Below, in pieces: positions 1-6,561 of a stretch of DNA of 7,832 bases. Under the pieces are notes generated by a model that was given only the letters and a program-made list of their open reading frames with translations, was not told the origin of the DNA and ran no database searches. Source of the stretch: Sulfurihydrogenibium yellowstonense SS-5 (GTDB lineage: Bacteria > Aquificota > Aquificia > Aquificales > Hydrogenothermaceae); the NCBI RefSeq assembly GCF_000173615.1, contig NZ_ABZS01000071.1:1-7832 (forward strand). The letters run 5' to 3'. A program made the position numbers and the translations under genes. Every line of letters starts with the position of its first letter. Position 1 is the stretch's first letter.

Positions 1-484
1 CTCTGTATGCAGTAGCTCCAAGTAAGCATAAAACTTTTGGATTGATTATTTCTATCTGTCTTAATAAATAAGGAATGCAAGCTTCCTGCTCTTCTATTGT
101 TGGCGTTCTGTTATTAGGTGGTCTGCATTTGTTGATGTTGGCAATATAAACCTCTTCTCTTCTATATCCTGCATTTTCTATGCATTTTGTAAGTAGCTTT
201 CCTGCTTTTCCAACAAAAGGTCTTCCTTGCTTGTCTTCTTCTTCTCCGGGAGCTTCTCCAATGAACATAATTTTAGCATTAATATTGCCTTCACCCAAAA
301 CAGGATTTGTTCTATTTTTGTGTAAATCACATTTTGTACAAACTTTAGTCTCTTCGAAAATCTTGTTCAACTCCTCTATTTTATCTATTTGATTACTTGA
401 TTTTTGATTTAAGATAGGTTTATCTAAAATAATCTCTTCAAAGCCAAGCTCTTTTAAAACTTTAAGATAATTTTTATCTATCAT
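1..484 (-). CDS. Family 4 uracil-DNA glycosylase (4Fe-4S), C-terminus beyond the window
   Basis: This enzyme removes uracil from DNA in base excision repair; the family is typical of thermophiles, where cytosine deamination is frequent. I translated the minus strand from the ATG at 484-482 and read 161 residues before the window edge. Visible are the active-site motif GEAPGEEED (residues 76-84), GRPFVGKAG (87-95) and [11 protein letters not shown] (118-128). Cysteines C49, C52, C120 and C136 match the C-x2-C...C-x15-C spacing of the four iron-sulfur ligands in this family. The later His-Pro motif should lie outside the window. About 45 residues precede the first cysteine, longer than the roughly 10 of short family members. 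The start overlaps the Fur-family stop as ATGA, so translation is probably coupled and this is the fourth gene of the operon. Older annotations call this family phage SPO1 DNA polymerase-related. Family assignment is very secure. Confidence 0.93.
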   Translation of the reverse strand, partial: MIDKNYLKVLKELGFEEIILDKPILNQKSSNQIDKIEELNKIFEETKVCTKCDLHKNRTNPVLGEGNINAKIMFIGEAPGEEEDKQGRPFVGKAGKLLTKCIENAGYRREEVYIANINKCRPPNNRTPTIEEQEACIPYLLRQIEIINPKVLCLLGATAYR

Positions 485-915
485 ACTTTTTCCTTTTTCT
501 GACAATCCTCACAAATTCCAAAGATTTCTAATCTATGATAAACCGGTTTAAAGTTGTACTTTTTACATACTTCATTTTGAATAGATTCTATTTTTTCATC
601 GTGAAATTCTATAATCTTTCCACAGCTTAGACAGATTAAATGGTCATGATGTTCTTTGTTTGCAACTTCGTAAAATGTTTTATTGTTAAACTTAATTACT
701 TCTTCAATGTACCCCAAATCTTTCAGTATGGCTAATGTTCTATAGATGGTCGAACGTGATGCTTTAAGATTTTTTTCTCTTGATTTGAAAACTAAATCTT
801 CTATTTCAAAATGACCATTAAAATTTAATATCTCGTCAATTATTTCTAATCTTTGCTTCGTAAGTTTAAAATTTTTTAGCTTTAGCTTTTTTATAAGCTC
901 TTCTTTGTTAATCAA
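481..915 (-). CDS. Fur-family metal-dependent transcriptional regulator (Fur/PerR type)
   Basis: This is a DNA-binding repressor of 144 residues, the usual size for Fur, Zur and PerR proteins. The N-terminal winged helix contains LTKQRLEIIDEIL (18-30) and the recognition helix region SRSTIYRTLAIL (53-64). The C-terminal dimerisation domain carries HHDHLICLSCGKIIEF (89-104), H127 and CEDC (135-138). The two CxxC pairs, C95/C98 and C135/C138, form the structural zinc site, and H89, H90 and H92 belong to the regulatory metal region. The start is TTG at 915-913, supported by an AGAGG ribosome-binding site six bases upstream that runs into the stop codon of the preceding gene. No ATG in a better place is present. 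It lies between a flavin reductase-like gene and the uracil-DNA glycosylase. Iron (Fur) or peroxide (PerR) sensing cannot be separated from sequence alone; Zur is less likely. Confidence 0.92.
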   Translation of the reverse strand: MINKEELIKKLKLKNFKLTKQRLEIIDEILNFNGHFEIEDLVFKSREKNLKASRSTIYRTLAILKDLGYIEEVIKFNNKTFYEVANKEHHDHLICLSCGKIIEFHDEKIESIQNEVCKKYNFKPVYHRLEIFGICEDCQKKEKV

Positions 916-918
916 GAT

Positions 919-1533
919 TTACCTCTTTTTTAAATCCGGTCTGATAAGATTAAATATATTACTTTCATCAACCAAACAATAATCGGCTCCGCCGAGTCTT
1001 CCAACTACTTTTAACTTTTTATTATCTACATATCCTTTTTCGTTAAGCAGCTGGTCTTTTATATGAAATTTCAAAATCTCTCCAAAAATTAGTCCCATAT
1101 CTGCAATTTCTAAAATCATAAACTTTTTACATTCTATATTAATAGGTGATTCAGCAATTCTCGGGGAATTTACCAAATCAGATTTTATAGGTGTAAGATT
1201 TGCCTCTTTAAATTCATCTATACTTTCATCAAATGGCGATGCAGTAATGTTCATTTTTTCTACAAGGTCATAGGTAACTATGTTTATGACAAAATCTCCT
1301 ACTTCTTCAATGTTTTTCCAAGTGTCTTTTTTTCTGTCATCATCTTTTTTTCCAATAGAGATTGCAATAAGAGGTGGGCTTGAAGATATTCCCATATAAA
1401 AGCTAAAAGGTGCTATGTTAAATATACCATTTTTTGATACGGTGGAAACCCAAGCAATAGGCCTTGGAACAATAGTACTTATCATGAGTTTATATATTTG
1501 AGTTTCGTTTAAATTTTTAACATCAAATTCCAT
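919..1533 (-). CDS. Flavin reductase-like FMN-binding split-barrel protein
   Basis: The 204-residue protein belongs to the flavin reductase-like, FMN-binding split-barrel family, cytoplasmic proteins that bind FMN and often reduce flavins or ferric complexes with NAD(P)H. Family hallmarks are the opening strand IVPRPIAWVSTVSKNGIFNI (21-40), the following APFSFYMGISSSPPLIAISI (41-60), the DTWKNIEEVGDFVINIV segment (70-86) and the C-terminal GRLGGADYC (178-186). The length is normal and the frame intact. The ATG at 1533-1531 overlaps the stop of the LOG-family gene by one base (TAATG), and an AGGAGA motif lies just upstream. The true substrate is unknown; this subgroup is usually annotated only as a flavin reductase family protein. 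Lying next to a Fur-family regulator, a role in ferric or flavin reduction is plausible but inferred. Confidence 0.88.
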   Translation of the reverse strand: MEFDVKNLNETQIYKLMISTIVPRPIAWVSTVSKNGIFNIAPFSFYMGISSSPPLIAISIGKKDDDRKKDTWKNIEEVGDFVINIVTYDLVEKMNITASPFDESIDEFKEANLTPIKSDLVNSPRIAESPINIECKKFMILEIADMGLIFGEILKFHIKDQLLNEKGYVDNKKLKVVGRLGGADYCLVDESNIFNLIRPDLKKR

Positions 1534-2210
1534 TAATCATTTTCTCCTATCAATTTTGTACTATTTTTAATATACCACTGGTCAATATAATCAACAATTT
1601 CATCAATGTTATCTATCTGTTTGAATAGCTCCGTATCTTCTTTATCAATATATCCATCTTTTACTACTACGTCATTTAGCCATTGCACAAATCCATTCCA
1701 ATATTCATTTCCGTATAGTATAACTGGAAAAGGTTTAAGCTTCTTTGTTTGTATTAAAGTTAATGTTTCCGTTAACTCATCAAGGGTTCCAAACCCTCCT
1801 GGAAATAGGACAAATGCTGTTGCATACTTTACTAACATAACCTTTCTTGCAAAAAAATAATTAAAATTTAAGGTTTCTGTAAGGTATTTGTTTGGTTTTT
1901 GTTCTCTTGGAAGTTTTATGTTTAAACCGATCGAATTTCCACCTGCTTCAAATGCTCCTCTGTTTGCAGCTTCCATAATTCCCGGTCCACCACCGGTTAC
2001 AATTGAAAATCCTTTTTTAGAAAGTTTAAAAGCTAACTCTCTTGCAGCTTCATAGTATTTATTTCCTTCTTCTACCCTGGCAGAACCAAAAATAGTAACA
2101 GAAGGCAGATAAGTCGGCATAACTTCAAATCCATCAATAAAATCTCCAATTATTTTAAACAATCTCCAAGATTCTTCTTTTTTCATTTCATTGATAATAT
2201 AGCTGTTCAT
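1533..2210 (-). CDS. LOG-family protein (putative nucleotide 5'-monophosphate phosphoribohydrolase)
   Basis: The 225-residue protein has the Rossmann-like fold of the LOG/lysine-decarboxylase-like family (TIGR00730-type), whose studied members hydrolyse the N-glycosidic bond of cytokinin riboside or purine 5'-monophosphates. Visible signatures are VTIFGSAR (38-45), TGGGPGIMEAANRGA (72-86), the arginine at 122 in FFARKVMLV, and the LOG motif PGGFGTLDELTE (137-148), which carries the phosphate-binding glycines and catalytic glutamate. It is not a lysine decarboxylase despite old annotations. The ATG at 2210-2208 has an AGGAG motif nine bases upstream, which favours it over the internal Met9. 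It is the first gene of the four-gene operon. The bacterial substrate is unproven; nucleotide salvage or damaged-nucleotide clearance are possibilities. Confidence 0.92.
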   Translation of the reverse strand: MNSYIINEMKKEESWRLFKIIGDFIDGFEVMPTYLPSVTIFGSARVEEGNKYYEAARELAFKLSKKGFSIVTGGGPGIMEAANRGAFEAGGNSIGLNIKLPREQKPNKYLTETLNFNYFFARKVMLVKYATAFVLFPGGFGTLDELTETLTLIQTKKLKPFPVILYGNEYWNGFVQWLNDVVVKDGYIDKEDTELFKQIDNIDEIVDYIDQWYIKNSTKLIGEND

Positions 2211-2243
2211 TTACAAAGGCTCCTTAAAAATTTTGACAAATAT

Positions 2244-2249
2244 TTTATA
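2244..2249 (-). promoter_or_regulatory. Possible -10 box for the LOG-Fur-UDG operon (weak)
   Basis: TATAAA on the minus strand lies 33 bases before the LOG-family ATG, within a short AT-rich dyad (ATAT-TTT-ATAT). No good -35 hexamer is found 16-18 bases upstream, where the sequence is the A/T tract of the terminator. A promoter is expected here because the upstream operon ends in a terminator, but this exact box is a weak guess. Confidence 0.25.
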
Positions 2250-2264
2250 TGAAATTTAAAGATA

Positions 2265-2294
2265 AAAATAAAAAAGGTGGCATTAAGCCACCCC
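2265..2294 (-). terminator. Rho-independent terminator after the secretin operon
   Basis: On the minus strand the sequence reads GGTGGC-TTAAT-GCCACC followed by TTTTTTATTTTT. This is a perfect six-base-pair GC-rich stem (arms 2287-2292 and 2276-2281) with a five-base loop and a U-rich tail. It lies about 35 bases after the secretin stop codon and 55 bases before the LOG-family start. The tail polarity shows it ends the chaperone/HD-like/secretin transcript and separates the two operons. The plus-strand reading has only an interrupted T-rich tract after the stem, and no plus-strand gene needs it. Confidence 0.88.
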
Positions 2295-2327
2295 CATAAA
2301 AAATTTTATTTAAACGACAAAAACTAA

Positions 2328-4136
2328 TTATTCATATACTATTTTTGGTGATAAAAAGATTAAAAGTTCATTTGTTTTTTCTTGTTGATATTTTTCTTTA
2401 AATAAATATCCAAGGATAGGAATATTCATTAAACCTGGCACTCCACTATCTTTAACATCTTCCGTCTTTTCTAAAATTCCTCCGATTGCAACAACAGAAC
2501 CATCTTTAGCAACTACTTTACTTGTTACAGTTTTTGTTTGAATTGGGGGATTACCTAAAATTAAATTTTTAAAGTCTGGTATATCCTGAGTAATTATCAA
2601 ATCCATAATGATATTTCCATCAGCAGTAGTTCTTGGCGTTACATTTAATTTTAATACAGCTTTTTTAAATGAAACCGAGGATACAGTACCACCGCCAGCT
2701 GCTACAGCAGTTGTATATGGAACCTCGTATCCTTGAGAAATTTCTGCTGTTTCACCATCTATTGTTACAATTTGAGGTTTAGAAAGTATTTTAGACTTTC
2801 CTATACTTTGCAAAGCTGATAATCTTACATCGAGAAAGTTTTGTAATCCTCCAAAAACAAAACCAATAGCAAATCCACCCGGAAACGTTGCGGAACTTGA
2901 AGGAAAATCAACTGCATATCTTCCACCGCTAATTATACTTGTAGATCCACCGCCTGTAATTATTTTTGTATTATTATTATCGATATTAGTTGCGCGGCCT
3001 CCCCATTGAATACCCAAGTCTTTTAAATTACTTGTACTTACTTGAACTATTCTTGCTTCTATGGCTATTTGATATGGTCTATCAAGTAGATAATCTGAAT
3101 ATTTGTATTTAATTTTTTCTATAACTTTGGGTGTATCTGTGATACATATTCTTGGAAGATTAGTTATTATAGTCGCTGGAGTAGAATATGATTTTGTAAT
3201 ACCGGCTGTTGTGCCAACTGGAGATGATTGGCCAGTTGTTGAAATTTCTCTGGTTTCAGCACCTCCTGTTTGAATAGTTTCCTTAGATTTGAATACTATT
3301 GTCCCATTTTCAGAAAGCTCTTTTTCTTTAATATTTTCTATTAATTCACCTGGGTCTAAACCCCTTGCATAGAAACATTTAGTCTCTATTTTTTCCTGAG
3401 TTGCTGCTCCTACTATTCTTGTTATTTTTGTTATATTTTCTTTTGTATCAAAAACAATTAATTTTTCTCTTGATTTATCATAATCATATTTTCCAAAAAC
3501 TCCTAAGTTTTCGGCTATCTTTTCTTCTATAGACTTAAAAGTTTCATATGGAATATTAAATTCTTTTTTTATAAATTGACCCTCTTTTTCTTGTACTTTT
3601 GCAAGATCTTCAGACTGTTTTTTAACAGAATCTAGATAAGCTGTTATTACATTCTTTAATCTATTTATATTATCTTTATCATCCTTAACTAAAATAGAAT
3701 AACTTAAATTATCAACTTTTATAGATGCAGCCGAGGATGAATACTTTTTGACCTGAGAAACAAGACTGTCAAACATATCTTTTCCAAAGGCTTTTATTAT
3801 TTCTGGTGGTACTGATACAAAATACTCATCAGCAACTTTAATTTTATATATCCCTCCCTCTTTAACAGGAATAAGACCATTTTCAAGCAAAACTAAATTA
3901 AAAAGATTTTCAGCTTCTATAGGCTTTCTTATAGCAAAAGATACCAATTTATCTTTTTGTCCAATAGCATCTTTATCCCAGATAACATTAAAATTAGAAA
4001 CTTGAGATATAGCATCAACAACTGTTGACAATTTAGCATTTGTAAATTCCGCAGATAATCTTTCTGCATAGCTTATATCAACGCTTAAAGTTAAACCTAT
4101 TATTGATGCTACAATTAGCTTTTTTTTCTTTCTCAT
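2328..4136 (-). CDS. Secretin (PilQ/GspD-type outer-membrane channel)
   Basis: This is a 602-residue outer-membrane secretin of the type II secretion/type IV pilus superfamily. It forms a multimeric gated ring for pili or exported protein. From the chosen start, residues 1-24 are a Sec signal peptide (RKKKK, hydrophobic core, SYA cleavage). Residues about 26-105 resemble the N0/STN domain, 106-170 an N1 ring-building domain, and 190-350 further periplasmic region with a Gly/Ser/Thr-rich stretch (about 286-325). The barrel region follows from about 355. Its hallmarks are KSKILSKPQIVTIDG (447-461), SQGYEVPY (467-474), DGSVVAIGGIL (545-555) and VPGLMNIPILGYLF (566-579), ending in LLIFLSPKIV. I chose ATG 4136-4134 because GGAG lies six bases before it; the ATG at 4148 lacks a ribosome-binding site. 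There is no lipobox, so any pilotin would act from outside. No pilMNOP genes adjoin it, so pilus versus type II use stays open. Confidence 0.93.
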   Translation of the reverse strand: MRKKKKLIVASIIGLTLSVDISYAERLSAEFTNAKLSTVVDAISQVSNFNVIWDKDAIGQKDKLVSFAIRKPIEAENLFNLVLLENGLIPVKEGGIYKIKVADEYFVSVPPEIIKAFGKDMFDSLVSQVKKYSSSAASIKVDNLSYSILVKDDKDNINRLKNVITAYLDSVKKQSEDLAKVQEKEGQFIKKEFNIPYETFKSIEEKIAENLGVFGKYDYDKSREKLIVFDTKENITKITRIVGAATQEKIETKCFYARGLDPGELIENIKEKELSENGTIVFKSKETIQTGGAETREISTTGQSSPVGTTAGITKSYSTPATIITNLPRICITDTPKVIEKIKYKYSDYLLDRPYQIAIEARIVQVSTSNLKDLGIQWGGRATNIDNNNTKIITGGGSTSIISGGRYAVDFPSSSATFPGGFAIGFVFGGLQNFLDVRLSALQSIGKSKILSKPQIVTIDGETAEISQGYEVPYTTAVAAGGGTVSSVSFKKAVLKLNVTPRTTADGNIIMDLIITQDIPDFKNLILGNPPIQTKTVTSKVVAKDGSVVAIGGILEKTEDVKDSGVPGLMNIPILGYLFKEKYQQEKTNELLIFLSPKIVYE

Positions 4137-4198
4137 CTTATACTCCATAAAAACGAATCGCTTTAATAATTATCATTTCGTCAAAATTTGATTAAAAA

Positions 4199-4654
4199 TT
4201 AAAAAGTTTTATTACTTTCTCTTACTTTAACTCTTTCGTCAATTTTTATTATTTCATCAAACAAAAAGTGTTCTATTTTTGGCTTCTGTCGATTTTTTTT
4301 ATAAAGAATTTCTGCTATTTCTGGATAATCTTTAACATTTTTATAAAAAAATGGCCTTCCTACTGCATCTCTAAATCCGGATAAAATTATAGCAGTTAAT
4401 AATAGGTCAATATCTATTGTCGGATAATTATCGTAAATACAAAGTGCCAATGAGCCTGTAGATGCAACTCTTTCAAGAACTCCATGTTTATAATTTCTTG
4501 ATTTTTTATCTTTGGCTATTAAAAACTTTTCATAAAGTTCATTGTTTTCAAATATTTCTTTTATTAATTCTTTGTATTTGGGTTTTCTGATATTACTTTT
4601 TATCAGCTCTAACTGGTGAAGTAAAAAATCCAATGCATACGGACTTTTATCCAT
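4199..4654 (-). CDS. Hypothetical protein resembling a degenerate HD domain
   Basis: This is a 151-residue protein without signal peptide or membrane segment, so probably cytoplasmic. I cannot assign a function. The centre, KHGVLERVASTGSLALCIYD (56-75) followed by DIDLLLTAIILSGFRDAVGRP (81-101), resembles the HD-phosphohydrolase pattern H-x-GGLLEHT...DLLLxAxLLHDIGK seen in YhaM-like nucleases. Here the metal-binding His-Asp pair is replaced by Ser-Gly (92-93) and the usual EH by E61-R62, so hydrolase activity by the standard mechanism looks lost. The N-terminal 50 residues are helical and charged, and the C-terminus is basic. The ATG at 4654 overlaps the chaperone stop by eight bases, indicating coupled translation, and the secretin follows after about 60 bases. 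The HD relationship is my pattern reading and needs a profile or structure search. Confidence 0.75.
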   Translation of the reverse strand: MDKSPYALDFLLHQLELIKSNIRKPKYKELIKEIFENNELYEKFLIAKDKKSRNYKHGVLERVASTGSLALCIYDNYPTIDIDLLLTAIILSGFRDAVGRPFFYKNVKDYPEIAEILYKKNRQKPKIEHFLFDEIIKIDERVKVRESNKTF

Positions 4655-6029
4655 TTTCTAATACTCTTTTATTAATTTTTATTTTTGCTTTTTTCCTCAA
4701 GCTATCAACATACATTTGATATACATCGTTGAATTTTTGAGATTTTATGAAAGGAAGAATTGTTTTTTTCGTTTCATCAACCTGAGATTTATCCGGTTCT
4801 TTTATTTCAGTTAGCTTGAATATTAAAATTCCATTTTCTGTCGAGATTGGTTTGGATATTTCCCCGACTTTTAAGTTAGCAAGTTTATTTAAATCCTCTC
4901 TTTTTATTCCAAATTTGACAACCAATTCTTGAATTGTGTTATCAGAAATAGTTTGTTTTTCTGTTTTATTTTGTTTCAATAGCTGTGTTATATCAGTGGT
5001 TTTTTGCATATCTTGTAAAGCTTTTTGTGATAACTCTCTTTCTAATTTTTGTTTAATTTCATTTTTAACCTGTTCGTAAGGTATTGATTTTAAAGATTCT
5101 CCATTAAACAATGAAATGTAATACTCGTTTTGTGCTTTCGTGAATGAAACTTTTTTATCTTTATTTAAGGAATTCGCATCTTCTTGAACTTCTTTTGGTA
5201 AGTTTTGAATTTCTTGGTTAGAAAAAACATCTCCTTCAAAAACTTTCTCAACTTCTGCCGGGACAGACTGTAAATTTCCACTTTTTGCTTGCGTAAATAG
5301 CTGTTTTGCTAACTGCTGTGCTATATCATCACCTAATTTTTGGATATCTATTTTATAAACTGTTATATTTTTCCCTGTTTGAGCTGAATAATCTTTTTTA
5401 TGCTCTTCGTAAAACTTTTTTATCATTTCTTCTGTAATTTCTGGAGTATTTGGTTTTATTACAGTAGCTTCACCGCTCACTCTTGTAAGTTGTTTTTTAG
5501 TAAAGGTTTCAATCTCTTCGTCACTAACATAGATTGTAGACAGTAGAATTGTTTTCAAGTTATTGACCGATAGTTCTTTTTTTAAAATATTTTCAAAAGC
5601 ATCAGGGGTTAACCCAAAAGAGTTTATAATTTGTAAGTATATTTGTTTGTCAAATTTACCATTGACTTGAAATGCAGAAATTTTTAAAATCTCATTTTTT
5701 ACCTGCTCTGAAGTTGCTGTTATTCCTTCCTTTTCTGCTTCTTGATATAAAAGTTCTTTTTCTATTAAATCATTTACAACTTCTTTTTTTATTTGGTCTT
5801 TTAGATTAGAAATATCAAGATTTTGCATTTGCATATTTCTTGCTGTCATTTCGTATGCATAATTAAATTCATAAAATGGAATTTCTTTGCCATTTACTTC
5901 TGCGACACCATTAATTTCACCACTTAATTTGTAAACAATTATAGCTACTATAGACGTAGCCACAAATGCAAACACTGTTATAAATAAAACAATATTCTTC
6001 CATTTAGATTGAGAAATCTTATCAAACAA
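4647..6029 (-). CDS. PpiD/SurA-like membrane-anchored periplasmic chaperone
   Basis: The 460-residue protein has a PpiD-like layout: a short cytoplasmic N-terminus, one membrane anchor (about 12-34, NIVLFITVFAFVATSIVAII) and a long periplasmic region. The SurA/PpiD N-terminal chaperone domain spans roughly 40-185, with VAEVNGKEIPFYEFNYAYE (42-60), DLIEKELLYQEAEKEGI (87-103) and NGKFDKQIYLQIINSFGLTPDAFE (123-146), all typical. A parvulin-like part may lie at about 205-335 but the usual GGDLG-type motifs are absent, so isomerase activity is doubtful. A second such segment may start near 365 (KVGEISKPISTENGILIFKLTEIK). E. coli PpiD is longer (about 620 residues). The start is TTG at 6029-6027, with AGGAG eight bases upstream. 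It heads the operon with the HD-like protein and the secretin, which fits a role in folding exported or outer-membrane proteins. Confidence 0.88.
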   Translation of the reverse strand: MFDKISQSKWKNIVLFITVFAFVATSIVAIIVYKLSGEINGVAEVNGKEIPFYEFNYAYEMTARNMQMQNLDISNLKDQIKKEVVNDLIEKELLYQEAEKEGITATSEQVKNEILKISAFQVNGKFDKQIYLQIINSFGLTPDAFENILKKELSVNNLKTILLSTIYVSDEEIETFTKKQLTRVSGEATVIKPNTPEITEEMIKKFYEEHKKDYSAQTGKNITVYKIDIQKLGDDIAQQLAKQLFTQAKSGNLQSVPAEVEKVFEGDVFSNQEIQNLPKEVQEDANSLNKDKKVSFTKAQNEYYISLFNGESLKSIPYEQVKNEIKQKLERELSQKALQDMQKTTDITQLLKQNKTEKQTISDNTIQELVVKFGIKREDLNKLANLKVGEISKPISTENGILIFKLTEIKEPDKSQVDETKKTILPFIKSQKFNDVYQMYVDSLRKKAKIKINKRVLENG

Positions 6030-6065
6030 TTTTCAAGCTCCTATAAAGTTTTATGTTTCTTAAAT

Positions 6066-6093
6066 ATTATATACCATACACTTGGGTTGGAAA
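6066..6093 (-). promoter_or_regulatory. Probable sigma-70-type promoter of the chaperone-secretin operon
   Basis: On the minus strand a perfect -10 box TATAAT (6071-6066) follows a 4/6 -35 match TTTCCA (6093-6088) after a 16-base spacer. The -10 lies 36 bases before the TTG start, leaving a short leader with the AGGAG ribosome-binding site. The -35 lies in the left copy of the degenerate direct repeat described separately. It has not been tested; AT-rich DNA gives chance matches, but position and strand are right. Confidence 0.5.
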
Positions 6094-6134
6094 TTGAAAA
6101 TTTATTGTATTATTAACTTTCATTCAGAATGAAA
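6084..6134. repeat. Degenerate direct repeat, left copy (with 17-base palindrome)
   Basis: This copy begins GGGTTGGAAATTGA and ends with TCAGAATG (6124-6131). The right copy at 6173-6221 begins GGGTTAGAAATTCA (12 of 14 bases identical) and ends with the same TCAGAATG, at nearly the same spacing (40 versus 41 bases). The interior has diverged. The tail here is remodelled into a perfect odd palindrome, TTTCATTC-A-GAATGAAA (6118-6134). It lies upstream of the chaperone promoter and overlaps its -35. Confidence 0.4.
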
Positions 6135-6172
6135 AAGAGACAGAGAATTATTCATTGATATTTAAATACGTC

Positions 6173-6221
6173 GGGTTAGAAATTCATAAAAGTAGTAGAT
6201 TCTTCGCTAACGCTCAGAATG
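6173..6221. repeat. Degenerate direct repeat, right copy, resembling a dispersed intergenic repeat
   Basis: The right copy spans GGGTTAGAAATTCA to TCAGAATG. Its last 25 bases contain ATTCT (6199-6203) and AGAAT (6216-6220) as a five-base inverted pair around TCGCTAACGCTC. From memory this closely resembles a short hairpin-like sequence that recurs between genes in many bacteria (ATTCTTCGCT..CGCTCAGAATG). It ends only 15 bases from the stop codon of the IS110 remnant. The dispersed status cannot be shown from one window. Confidence 0.45.
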
Positions 6222-6235
6222 TTCTATGTTAAATG

Positions 6236-6561
6236 TCAAGTACACAAATTTTCATCAAATGGTCTTCTGTTTTTTAATACACCATATGCTTGCCTTAATA
6301 GCTTATGTGCTACAGCTACTAATGCTAATTTTTTAGCTTTACCTTTACTTACTAATCTTTCGTATAATTCTCTGCAGTATTTGTTAAACCTTATTGCTGA
6401 TAGTGCTGCCATGTATAGTATCTTTCTTGCATATGGATTTCCCATTTTCTTTATCGAACCACTTTTCTTTACGCTCGTTCCACTTTCATATGGGCTTGGA
6501 TTTAAACCAGCAAAGCTGGCTGCTTCTTTTACACTCTTGAATCTTTTAAAGGAAGTTAAAA
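6236..6561 (-). pseudogene. IS110-family transposase, C-terminal fragment broken by the IS256-family insertion
   Basis: About 105 C-terminal residues of an IS110/IS116/IS902-type transposase are preserved on the minus strand, starting near SFKRFKSVKEAASFAGLNP. Typical motifs follow: PYESGTSVKKSGSIKKMGNP, ARKILYMAALSAIRFN, KGKAKKLALVAVAHKLLRQAYGVLKN and the stop after RRPFDENLCT. The SG in PYESG matches the motif that holds the catalytic serine of the family (from memory). Full proteins are roughly 330-400 residues, so the N-terminal RuvC-like DEDD half is missing. The open frame continues upstream to 6685, but that part is antisense to the IS256-family element and is a meaningless hydrophobic stretch. 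The remainder should resume beyond the right end of the window. The remaining codons show no stop or frameshift, so the disruption is recent. It is non-functional as it stands. Confidence 0.88.

Noticed and set aside
180..392. 70-codon plus-strand open frame
   Set aside because: It is antisense to the uracil-DNA glycosylase, has no family resemblance and no good ribosome-binding site.
1606..1860. 84-codon plus-strand open frame
   Set aside because: It lies entirely opposite the LOG-family gene, whose motifs are intact; composition is that of a shadow.
2233..2261. TTGACA on the plus strand as a -35 box
   Set aside because: It points toward the antisense side of the secretin, has no good -10 at 17 bases, and no plus-strand gene follows.
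4165..4177. AATAATTATCATT upstream of the secretin as a Fur box
   Set aside because: It resembles only part of a Fur box and lies in AT-rich DNA inside an operon; chance is the simpler explanation.
6118..6235. IS110-type bridge RNA in the non-coding stretch after the transposase fragment
   Set aside because: Most bridge RNAs of the IS110 group lie upstream of the gene, the subgroup cannot be told without the N-terminal half, and no convincing multi-loop fold is visible.
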